A DNA stretch of 64,000 nt from Aphelocoma coerulescens (taxonomy: Eukaryota > Chordata > Aves > Passeriformes > Corvidae). Positions 50,283-59,739 of the stretch are shown in pieces. Numbering within the stretch: position 1 is the first letter of the stretch; each line of letters begins with the position of its first letter. The stretch spans positions 25,973,001-26,037,000 of the forward strand of contig NC_091020.1 of the NCBI RefSeq assembly GCF_041296385.1, given 5' to 3'. The translations under genes and the position numbers were made by a program. The notes beneath the pieces are model-generated. The model was not told the origin of the DNA, did not search any database, and saw nothing but the letters and a program-made list of their open reading frames with translations.

Positions 50283-50313
50283 CTTTTTTTCTTTTTTCTT
50301 TTTTCTTTTTTTC
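50283..50313 (+). repeat. (TTTTTTC)n tract
   Basis: T runs are broken by C every six to eight bases. It is a pure pyrimidine tract. Confidence 0.85.
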
Positions 50314-51120
50314 TGTCTTACTGGGCTTTACAAATGATCCCTATAGAACAGCCAAGAAACTTTTGTTGTCTTCACACTCCAGTGAAGTTGAGACTCCCAT
50401 ACAGAGCACTGAGAGCCATAGGCAAAGTCTGTCCTTAGGTGAACCTACCCTGGTTTCCACAAGCAGTTCTTTCCATGTGAAAGTAGCTCTTTGGAAGAAA
50501 CAACATTCCTTCGAGATTTGGGTCCAGCAAGTCACAAACAAATAACATGACTTTGATTGTTGCTTAATGTTACCTAAGGAGAATTACTGGGTGGATTTAC
50601 AGCACAGATTATGTTTGATTAGGTTTGTATCCTTTAATGGTATTTAAAATTTCTTTACACATAAGTGTTGCAAGAAAAAAACTCTAAAATATTTCAGTGC
50701 ATGAAAAACAAAGCAGAATGGACAGAGCTTACAACAGAATGAAGCCTAGTGCTACAGAATTAGTGGTTTGATTATTAGATTTCCTTCATTTTTATTTGTG
50801 TCCCACTCCCCCTCCCAGCAATGAATCCATTGTTGAATGTCAATATTAATGTTGTTTCAGCTGAAGTGATACAGTTGTGCAAGAGGATTATGGCCTTGTC
50901 AATAGACCTGAAATTTGCACTCTCATTCACATGCATGAAGACCTCAGGGGTTTAATGTTCAGATTACATGTGATTCTATTGACTGAAGCCTACAGGGGTC
51001 AAAGAGTGATCTCCAATGTGCGTCTCCTGTGCCTGCATTAGGGGCCTGTGCACTGTAGAGACAATAGTGGGGGTAAACAAATGCAGCAGCTGATGGAAAA
51101 TGCATGAGATTCTTCTCAGA

Positions 51121-51154
51121 GTTTCTTGTTTGGTTGGGTTTTTGTGTTGTTTCT
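51121..51154 (+). repeat. T/G-rich tract
   Basis: It includes TTTGGTTGGGTTTTTGTGTT, near-identical to motifs at 18271 and 21811. Confidence 0.7.
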
Positions 51155-51406
51155 TGTAGCTGGGAGATATTGATCATGTCCAGATAAGTAAGCTTTCTGT
51201 TTTCTTCAGAACCAAAAGTGGTATGGTAATAAAACTACATATTTAGATTGGTCTTGTGTGAAGAATTATGTCAAGACAGAAAATTGTTTTCTACCTCAAC
51301 AAATGGCTAAGTTACCCTCAGAGCTTTGAAATCTTATCTTTGATATAGCAAAGATGCAGACCATAAAAGTTTAGGTTCTGTAGCTCTAATTGCTCATGCT
51401 GTGTTC

Positions 51407-51976
51407 TCACCCCTTCTCACAGGTTTGAGTCAGGAAGAGTCTGTTCCTTGTAATGGAGGAACTGAAGGGAAAACTCAGTGATTTGGGGTCGTTTATCTTA
51501 CAAGCTGATTGCTGAACTAAGATATTAGCCTGAAGAACTGGAGGCCTCTGCAGGGAATGGTGTTTATCTGACAGAAGGATGTTACTGCACCCCTGCCTAC
51601 CTCCAACTATGATAATGTCCCTGCACTGTCTCCTTCCAAACTCGACTTTGCCATTTGGGGTAATGGCAGAACCTAATTTCTCTTTCACTTTGGGTTTCAG
51701 TGACACATCTTCATTCCTGCTGCTCTTTACATGTACTTTGCTGCTTAGCTCCACCCCAGCAACAGCTGCATTTCTGCTTTGATTAGGGCTTTGCATTATG
51801 CTTTTTCCAGTAATAGTTGTGTATCTATCAGTATCCCAATGAATAATGTGACTCATTGCTTCTGTGTTGTGTTTTTTCAGCCTCCTACTTGGTTTATGCA
51901 TTATTGCCTTGCTTTGATAGTGACTTGAAGGAAGAAGGAAGAGGAATACTTTCTTTTTTAAGTGAAAAATATCCAT
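51407..51976 (-). other. 189-codon ATG ORF, no recognised product
   Basis: The frame begins with ATG at 51976 and reads MDIFHLKKKVFLFLLPSS, a Lys-rich start followed by a short hydrophobic run. The rest is basic and Ser/Asn-rich with few acidic residues. No conserved motif is seen. Neighbouring sequence has no splice or poly(A) arrangement that supports a gene on this strand. An opposing frame (51579-51782 +) overlaps it. Chance is the leading explanation. Confidence 0.12.
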
Positions 51977-53367
51977 GTGACTCTCAATTTGTGTTAGAGA
52001 ATGATAACGTGAGACAGAGAGAGTGAAACTGGAGAAGACAGGATTGTTTCCAGCAGTCTTCAGTTTCTGGTATAGTTCATTGACACAGTCTTGGTGCAGG
52101 ACCTAGAATAATTAAGTTCTGTGCAATAACAACTTTTGCCTTTTTGAAAGAATCATTGCAGTGGAGGAAATGTTGCTGTAACTGTGGATGTCAGACTCCT
52201 ATCATCTGTATCTCTCTCTTGGTGTTAAAGCAATGGACTGAATTGTGACTTCAAAGGGTCAAAATACAGGAAGAGCCACCTGATTTTCCAGGTGCTGAGA
52301 AAAAGCCAAGTAGGAGAGAGATTTATTTGGAGTTGTGGTTACTGTGTCCCCAGTATGAGTTAAACTTGGAGCATCACAGCATAAACTAGGGCATGGCAGC
52401 AGATCCTCAGTAAATAAAAATATTTGTCTTTGCAGATTTCTTCTCTAGGAATAGGAGGTCTTAATGATACAGGTATATTCCATGGATTTTGCTCTGGGAA
52501 AGGAGGAGGAAGGAATACTAGTCTTCCATGGGCTGGAGAAGACTGGAGCTGTAGGTCCTGTCAGATATAGACAGGGATATAGATGAGGTAGAAGGTTCTG
52601 TGGCAGCTTCCTTCCTGCTAAAATAGAGCCACAGCCTCATTTCAGCTTTGAGAAAATGCATCTTGTTCTGTTTTTAGATTTTAAAGTTGTAGAGCTCTTG
52701 CAGTCAGTGGAGGTCCTGGCCATTCTGTTCAACTTTGTTATTTCTTCTGGAGTAAGAAAGAATGGAAAGAAAAAGCCGGGATCTTTGTTCCTTGCTTGTG
52801 CTGCCCAGCTCTTGGGACAAAGTGGATTGAGATGGCATTCTTGAGGCATGGGACTATTCTGTCTCCCCAATATCAGAGAGAGCTGGTGCTAAGAACATGC
52901 TTGAACTCCTCTTTAGAAATAAATTCCTGTAGCTCACTGAGGAGATGCAAAGTGAATGCACAGTCCCTGAAGAATATTTAACAAACTACATTCCAAGATG
53001 GGAAAATTAAAAAGATCTTTCCATATTTTTTCCTCCAGCCTTAGCCTTAACTTGGAAATAAATAACCCCAGACCATATTTTTAGAAGGAGTTTCAATGTG
53101 GTTTTAACTTTTTTATATTCTGAGTCACATCTTCACAAAAAAAAGTACTGTCATGTCATTCCAAGAGACTCTAGTAGCTTATCTTATTTAATGCTGCTCC
53201 ATCAAGGTTGCCACATGAACATAATCTTGTAAATGAAGGAACCAGTGCAAACACGATCAGTGTCAGACTTTGACATACATTATATGCTTTTCTGATCATC
53301 CTTACTTCATGGAGATCAAAGGCTGGAATATGCTATCAGATTAGCAGGGACCATTAACATTTTATTC

Positions 53368-53386
53368 CTTTATTTATTTATTTACA
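53368..53386 (+). repeat. (TTTA)n microsatellite
   Basis: Four or five TTTA units end in TTTACAG, which mimics a splice acceptor. Confidence 0.8.
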
Positions 53387-54210
53387 GACATCAGGAGAAA
53401 ATGAAAGGTTGCTTAAAAAACGGCTGTAAAAGTAATTTGAGTATACATTTTTGGTTGGTATTTAGAGTTTGGGTACCCCATTATGAAATGCTAATGCAGG
53501 AATCCCAAGACATGGGGAATGTCCAACACAAAGATATTTTTTCTCTTTGTCAAAACATTTTTCCTTACATGCAAGAGAGCCATATCTGTCCAGCCATTCC
53601 CCTGTAACCTGATATTACAGCTCCTGGCTTGCTGCAGGTTATGGAAGTTTGTTTGGGGCACTCACTCACTCACATACTGGAAATTAATATACTTGAAATA
53701 TTTGGCTATATCCACACTGGTAATTATAATAAATTTCTTACAATTATATATGCGAGAAAATTGCATATATATTGCCTGAGTAATGGCAAGAAAATCTTTT
53801 TATCAGTACAGCTCAGAGAAGTACTGTTAGCTGTTTCTGCAAAGGAACAGAACTGCTGACTTGTGCTGGCTTTCTCTTCTTGTTTTCTTTTCTAGGATAA
53901 ATATCATCCATGCTGAGAGAGTTTTTTAGGATCACTTTCTCTGGAAAACTTTTAAATTCAGATAAGTCCTTAGAGATGCATCAAAACTAGATACTATGAA
54001 ATGTACAGCTTTTCATGAAATCAAATGAATTCATTATAATACACACAATTTATACAATATCTGAGATGCTCAAAACTCTGTACAGACATTAACTCATTAA
54101 ATGTGACAATAGTTGCAAGCTGCCACAGTTTTGATTTGTAGAACTTGAAGCCACACTCAGTTTAATTCTAAATAGACTAGAATTTCAATTTCCTTCCTTT
54201 GTGGAAAAGA

Positions 54211-54234
54211 TTGTGTGTGTGGTTGTGTGTGTAT
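54211..54234 (+). repeat. (TG)n microsatellite
   Basis: TG units with one GG interruption. Confidence 0.8.
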
Positions 54235-54741
54235 TATACAAACAATATATTAATGTGTGTGAGAAATATGACCAAATTTTAGTGGATTATGAGAGGAAAA
54301 TCTCTAAAAATAAAATTCATAGCTGTTTATTTCCACATTAGCACGCAATTGTTGGAAGGTCACAACATACAGAAGCACAGAAGTCTCTCTTGGCTCACTT
54401 TCTATGATTGTACCAGAGGAATAAGACAAAGCATCATGTTCCTGAAACATCCACAGCTGGTTTTGTGGGAAGGAGTTGATTTATAGTTTGCTTTTTAAGT
54501 TCAAGTGGTTGAAGAGTCTAAAAATCTAAAGTCCAAGTTATGACCACAGGACCTGTTCTTTAAAAATGCATAATTTGGGAGTAAGCCTTGGATGAGCTGT
54601 CTCAGTTAATTGTATGTGTGATCACAGTACAGATATCTCCATCTGAACTAGTCTCCTCAGACCCACTGGCAGGCAATGAAATTAAGTAGTCCCTCCTCTG
54701 GAATCTTGCAGAGCTTCATCTGCTTCTTGGAAAAATTTTCA

Positions 54742-54808
54742 AGGTTTGGTTGTTTGTTTAGGTTTTTAATTTTTGTTAGTTTTTTTGTTTGCTTTGGGGT
54801 CTTTTTTG
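54742..54808 (+). repeat. T/G-rich tract
   Basis: GGTTTGGTTGTTTGTTTAGG is followed by T runs with G interruptions, then GCTTTGGGGTCTTTTTTG. Confidence 0.7.
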
Positions 54809-54944
54809 TCATATGCAATAATCATCACATATGAACCATTTTGTGAAGCACATCCCTAAAAACTTTCAGTTACAGTTAAATACACGTTAATTTCATTTTT
54901 CAACCTTTAATTCTTTCTTCTGTTTCTTCTCTTGATGTCTGTAG

Positions 54945-55095
54945 GCCCTCTGTGCACAGACACATGGATCCTGTGACAGTCTGAGGAATGAAACATGCAA
55001 TCATCCTAATGTCTGACAGGCTGATGGCTGTTCAGAAACAGAGCTGAGAGAGTCTCCAAATAAACCTCTAATACAAATAAAGGGCAGACATTGAC
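54945..55095 (+). other. Candidate 3'-terminal exon, Cys-rich peptide end
   Basis: A 30-bp pyrimidine-rich tract (54911-54940) ends in TGTCTGTAG at 54944, a strong acceptor. The next frame encodes 23 residues to TGA at 55014-55016, with Cys at positions 3, 10 and 18 and an N-glycosylation sequon (NET) before the last Cys. Two AATAAA signals follow at 55059-55064 and 55076-55081. This is a complete terminal-exon layout in 150 bp. The peptide looks secreted or extracellular, but I cannot assign a family, and no upstream exon is established. Confidence 0.25.
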
Positions 55096-55099
55096 CCTT

Positions 55100-56800
55100 A
55101 AGGTCACTGACAACACAGTTTGACCCCAAAGGCAGGAAGATATGGCAAACTGTCTTTGTCCTATAAGGACTTCTTTTCCTTGTCCTTTTGCTTTCCAGTC
55201 TCATATCTTCCGTTGAGAAATCTCATGAATATCTGATTTTTAAAGAGACTTGAATGTTCCTGTGGAGAGTAGCCTCTGACATCATCTTCCTTCAGCAGGT
55301 TAGGCAGCCTGAAGAGCATAAAAAAGTAAACCAGGCCTAAGATGACTATTAGCAGCACACCACCTCACCAGAAGCTCCACACTGTATTTTGCTTAACAGG
55401 CAAAGCATTTACTGGCAAAGACAAGAAGCACTGTTCCCTACTAGCAACACATGCTTTAGAAACAAAATTTTCTCACCAAGCTGAATATGATAATTTCCCA
55501 ATTCAAGAGCAGTTTCTCTAGTTTGTTAGTTTTGGTCTCTGTGAATGCAGCCTTAAACTGTGAGGTCTCTACTGTGCCTGTTGAACAGTCAGTGTGGCAG
55601 CACTGTTTGAAGGAGAGAAGAAAAAATGAAGTCTTTGTGTCTGTCCAAGGTTTACCACTAAAAGCATGTTTTTCTTTGGGTTTGTGTCCTGAAAAAAATA
55701 TCAGAACACCTGGTGATTACACCACGAGAAACAGGAAAATTGTGAAAATCAGTTACTGCTATTGTTCCTGTTGAAGAGGGCAGATGTGTATTTCAGCAAC
55801 ATCTGGGAAAACAGATGTGACTGATACAAACAAAATAGCTTTTTTCTTCTTGTGCTTAGCTCAGTCAGGGAGGACAGGACACCATCTACATGCTCATCTT
55901 GTCTGGAAATTGCTTTTGATTTTGCTTCTACCTGCTTGGAGGATAAACTCCTTTAACTACCTTTGTTTTCTGAGTTGCTTTCAGCAGCTGATAAGTAGTT
56001 CCTTAATTTTGTATAATAAAAGCACTCTACACTGCCCATGAGCAATCTGATTCTTCTGAAGTTCTGTCTTCTCGCGTGTGCCTCATATCTCAGCATCAGT
56101 GAAGGGGAAAGAGTTATCTGCACTATTCTCATACAGATGTCTTTAACCGAAATTTCTGGCTATAGGACACAACACCAGAAGATACATCCATTTTTTCTGG
56201 GCTTGTTTTGCTTTGAAAGAATAGAGATTCATGATCATTTAAATCAGAATTATTTGTTCCTCACAGCTGCAGGAGAATGTAGCAGTGGGGAACACAAAGT
56301 GAGGTTCCCCTTTCCACAATAAATTGTTCATGATCACTGCTATGGAGGAAGGATTTTTCCCTCATATTTACAGCAGATGTGGAAGGATGGTAAAGGAAGG
56401 TAATTTATTGTCTCCCCACTTGTGCTGATGGCCCAGAGTGTTAGTTTGGTAAGGTCCCATGCAGACTCTGTTCAGCAGCTCACTCCTGGCATCGCAGAGC
56501 TGCTGAGCTCAGCCCTCGTGGCATCCTTTCAGCATGCCAGAAATGCCCCAAATGGAGCAGAAGGGAAGAGATGGTGGTGCTTCTGGTCTGCCTCTTGCTT
56601 GAAGTGGGGAAAAAGTGTGAAGATGAGGAAAGGCAGTCTCAGATACATTGGACAGGACTAGAGTCTCCCCCAATTACCCAAAATTATAAACTCTCCAGTT
56701 CAGTGAAGTGAAGCAAAATTGTAGTGGGTTTTGATGCCTATCCTAACCTGTTTTTCTTGCCTATGAGGTAAAAAGCACTGTAAAGTGAATTTAAAGATAT
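55100..56800. other. Non-coding DNA with short frames
   Basis: Frames at 55487-56322 on the + strand follow one another but share no domain or ATG logic. Around 56420-56660 the sequence is less AT-rich and holds a 79-codon frame, which could be an upstream exon of the segment at 56821 but has no convincing donor. No repeats are seen. Confidence 0.4.
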
Positions 56801-56820
56801 TATTTTTTTGTCTCTTTTAG

Positions 56821-56890
56821 GTGATGACCACTGTTGAAAATTTGCTGTGTAGCGAGTTGCTTCAATAAAGTCACATGTGTTTTAAATTAT
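56821..56890 (+). other. Candidate 3'-terminal exon with poly(A) signal
   Basis: ATTATTTTTTTGTCTCTTTTAG gives a very strong acceptor ending at 56820. One frame then reads VMTTVENLLCSELLQ and stops at TAA, which is part of the AATAAA at 56864-56869. A T/G-rich TGTGTTTT follows at 56877-56884 as a downstream element. The compact layout suits the last exon of a transcript, coding or not. The gene is unknown. Confidence 0.22.
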
Positions 56891-58192
56891 CTGGCCTCAA
56901 GAGTGGGATATCATAACATGGAAAACTGAGCCTTGGGTTTTCAGAGGCCAGCCCTCTGTGCATATGTCCATTAATAGTTCATTTGATCTGTCTGTGTTCC
57001 TTCATTAGGTGTTTAACCACTGTCTATCGATCTGTGGTCCATTCTTAGTTGAAATTGAAATTAGAAAAAAAAAAAAGCAAAAAGAGAGTGTTGGGGGGAA
57101 GAAGGAAGGATGTGCTTATATTGCTTTTGTTTAACATGCTGCAAACTTCTACTGCAGAGCTTCCACACCATTTGACCTAGTAATAGGGAACTGAGTTGGC
57201 TCTCTGCCCTAAAAATATTCACAAAAGGCTTTCCTCATGTTTCAGGCTCCCTTACAATAATATCAAACATTAAAACATCAAAGCCAGAATATAGCAAAAA
57301 AAGAGTTCTCACTCTCCCTGTTACGCTTTGTCAGACCCATTTATAAGCTTTCTCCTAAGCTCCCCTGACACCTTCAGGTGGCTTTCTGCAGCCACTGTGA
57401 GTTTGCAGGATAAAACAAAGCATATTCTCTCTCCGACATGGGTTAATATTTGAATATGGATGTGTGGATGTGTATGTGCCTCTCCAGGGTCCTGCAGCAA
57501 AACACAACCTTGAGTGTTTGCCAGCGTTGCCTGCGTTGTGAGAACTGAGCGTTCCCCCCACGTTCATTAAAATACTTGTTCTGGGCTGAGGGCATCATTA
57601 AGAGCTCAGTGCTGCCGTGGCTCGGAGCGGAGCTGCTCGTGGGGGACATCAGTAGGGATGGCACAAATGATCAGGAACAGCAGGGCAGGCTGGGCACTGC
57701 CAGGGATCCCACATATCCTGCCTGGGGCTTTGGGGAACGCTTGCTTAAAATGGAAACACAGCTGCAGCAGGACTCCTTGCATTTTGATAAAAGTGTGTGT
57801 GTTTCTGGAACCTGTTTCATTGGTGTTTGCTTTACTTTTGCTACACAATTTCGTGATTCATATCTATGAACAGCATACTTTTCCTACTGTACCAATTGCA
57901 TGAGAGCTCCTTACCTTAAAGTCCAACATTTTCTCAATATTTAAACTTCGAAGGAAAATGTGTCATGGTGTTCATTTACATAAGTTTTATACGACTGCAT
58001 TTCTTTGCTTCCAATAGGCATGGGTAAGTGATGGATAAAGCAAGTGTGGATTTCCCTGTGGCTCCTATGAGGAGACCCAAAGATCAAAGCTAATATTTCC
58101 CTATGTCTTCAGATGTGTAGTATTCTGAAGTTGTTTGATATGTTAAAATATACATTGCTTTCTGAAAGAAAATTTCAAATGCATGCACATGA

Positions 58193-58206
58193 GCACACAC
58201 ACACAC
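58193..58206 (+). repeat. (CA)n microsatellite
   Basis: About seven CA units. Confidence 0.8.
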
Positions 58207-58265
58207 TAACAGACACGTGTACAAGAAATGCACGTTTCTGGAGTTTCGTTTTTAATTCTTTTTTA

Positions 58266-58466
58266 TCAATCAGTTTTTAAAGATAATCTTGATTCTCTGC
58301 AGCAAATAGCTGGCGATTTCTCTGTATAACTGAAAAACTCATCAAATTCATGCTTGTCCATTGGAAACTGGACAATGAATTGCATGTGAGGCAAACTTCC
58401 CTGCTCTAGCCTTTCAGTCAGGCCAGAAAAAATCAGCTCCAGATTTTCCTCTCCTGTTCTCTCCAT
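58266..58466 (-). other. Small minus ORF with protein-like composition
   Basis: ATG at 58464-58466 opens 66 codons on the minus strand, beginning MERTGEENLELIFSGLTERL and later containing FPMDKHEFDEFFSYTEK. The mix of acidic, aromatic and amphipathic residues is more protein-like than most frames here. No acceptor of quality precedes it, and no family is recognised. It could be a lone small exon, a pseudogene remnant or chance. Confidence 0.15.
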
Positions 58467-59590
58467 AATGTGAAAAGGTGAACAGGGAAATAACAAAACA
58501 AATGCCAATTTCCCCTAAGCTGTGTCAGCGTGGTTTGAATCCGAAGCCAAAATTTGTACCAGAGCTAGCTTCTGAGGTAATGCAAATCCAAATAGCTTTA
58601 ATGAGTTCTGTTTACAATCTGGCCTTCAGTTATTATTTAATCTGGAGGAGCCAGCTTGTCTTTACTAATTACACATTGCAAATACCTTGCCATGCTTTGT
58701 TCATTAAAGCAAAGTAAGAAATTCAATACGTACAGGTTAATGTCTTTTGGATCTGTGCAGAAGCTCATCCTACAAATGCTTTGAGGTCAATGGGAAGTTT
58801 CTCCAGGCAATCAAATTTCTTGAGCTTGGACTCTGTGAAGTAATAAACAGGCAATTAACAGATTATTTAAACTAGCAAAAAGGGGATAGGTTCTGAAGCT
58901 GTCCTCTATCAGAAGAGGAATGATTTGGGCAGAGGTTGGAGTCATCAGAAAATGGCTCCACTTTGTCATCCTCTGCTGACGCTTTGCCACGTCAGACCTG
59001 CCGAGCAGCAGGCTTGTAAACAAACATGTTTACACTGCCACCTTGTAAAACAAAATGCTACTGGCTTCAAATTAGATGCCATTAAATCTTCAGCTGGAGA
59101 CTGCTGTGTGATGTTTTTTGATTTTGCATGCATAATGTACTGTAACTCAATGACAATGCTGGCTCTCCCCATCATTCCTTAGCAAAACATCTCTCTTAGC
59201 CAGGAGAATGTAGATGACAGATGTTTCAGATCAATCACTGCAAAGAGATAACAGGACTGTCTTGGCTCATTACAGGACATGAATCTTTGAAAGTAATTAT
59301 AGGTGGTAACAATTGGTATGACAACTGAGTCCCTGTGTGTCACCTTAGGAAACAGCTACATGGGATATTTCCCCATAGGAATGTACTGCTTACTGCCAGA
59401 TCCTGGTGTTTTGATGTGAAGTCACATTGTGCATGCTAAAAAGGAGAAATGTTCTTAGCACAAATTTCTTGTTAGCACAGCAGATCTGATTGGAGTCTGA
59501 GGAACACGACAAAGCACATGAGTGTCAGTTTTCTCCCTTTTATAATTAAAAAAATAAAAGTTCTTCTCTTTGTGTGCTATACTATCAAAC

Positions 59591-59625
59591 TGTGATATTT
59601 ATCACACCATACACCCATGGTGTAT
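59591..59625. repeat. Two adjacent short hairpins
   Basis: TGTGATA-TT-TATCACA (59591-59606) and ATACACC-CAT-GGTGTAT (59609-59625) are each perfect 7-bp inverted repeats. They lie directly next to each other. Confidence 0.85.
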
Positions 59626-59693
59626 TTTATATAATCTTTCTTAACAGGGATATAATTTATATTTATTCTTTGAAGAGCTAAATTCTTGTTGAC

Positions 59694-59737
59694 TTAATAT
59701 GTCTATATTCAGCTGAAGCAGAATATAGACATATTAA
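59694..59737. repeat. Perfect 17-bp inverted repeat (hairpin)
   Basis: TTAATATGTCTATATTC and GAATATAGACATATTAA are exact reverse complements around a 10-nt loop, AGCTGAAGCA. The arms end sharply on the outside. The stem is shorter than a typical pre-miRNA. It could be a cruciform, a small MITE-like remnant, or a hairpin transcript. Confidence 0.9.
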
Positions 59738-59739
59738 AC

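Larger units (their letters stand above)
47900..54930. other. Long non-coding stretch with scattered repeats
   Basis: It contains an 18-bp minisatellite (48540-48602), (TTTTTTC)n at 50283-50313, a T/G tract at 51121-51154, (TTTA)n at 53368-53386, (TG)n at 54211-54234 and a T/G tract at 54742-54808. The minus-strand ATG ORF of 189 codons at 51407-51976 is the only sizeable frame. It is rich in Lys, Ser and Asn and shows no domain. No gene is recognised. Confidence 0.5.
56895..59580. other. Non-coding DNA with a GC-richer patch
   Basis: CpGs are locally frequent at 57518-57640, with about eight in 120 bp. An A run lies at 57065-57076 and (CA)n at 58193-58206. A minus-strand frame at 58266-58466 is noted in findings. 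No gene is confirmed. Confidence 0.45.

Noticed and set aside
53368..53607. TTTATTTATTTACAG followed by an open frame as a splice acceptor plus exon
   Set aside because: The acceptor is made by a TTTA microsatellite and no good donor or stop/poly(A) layout follows.
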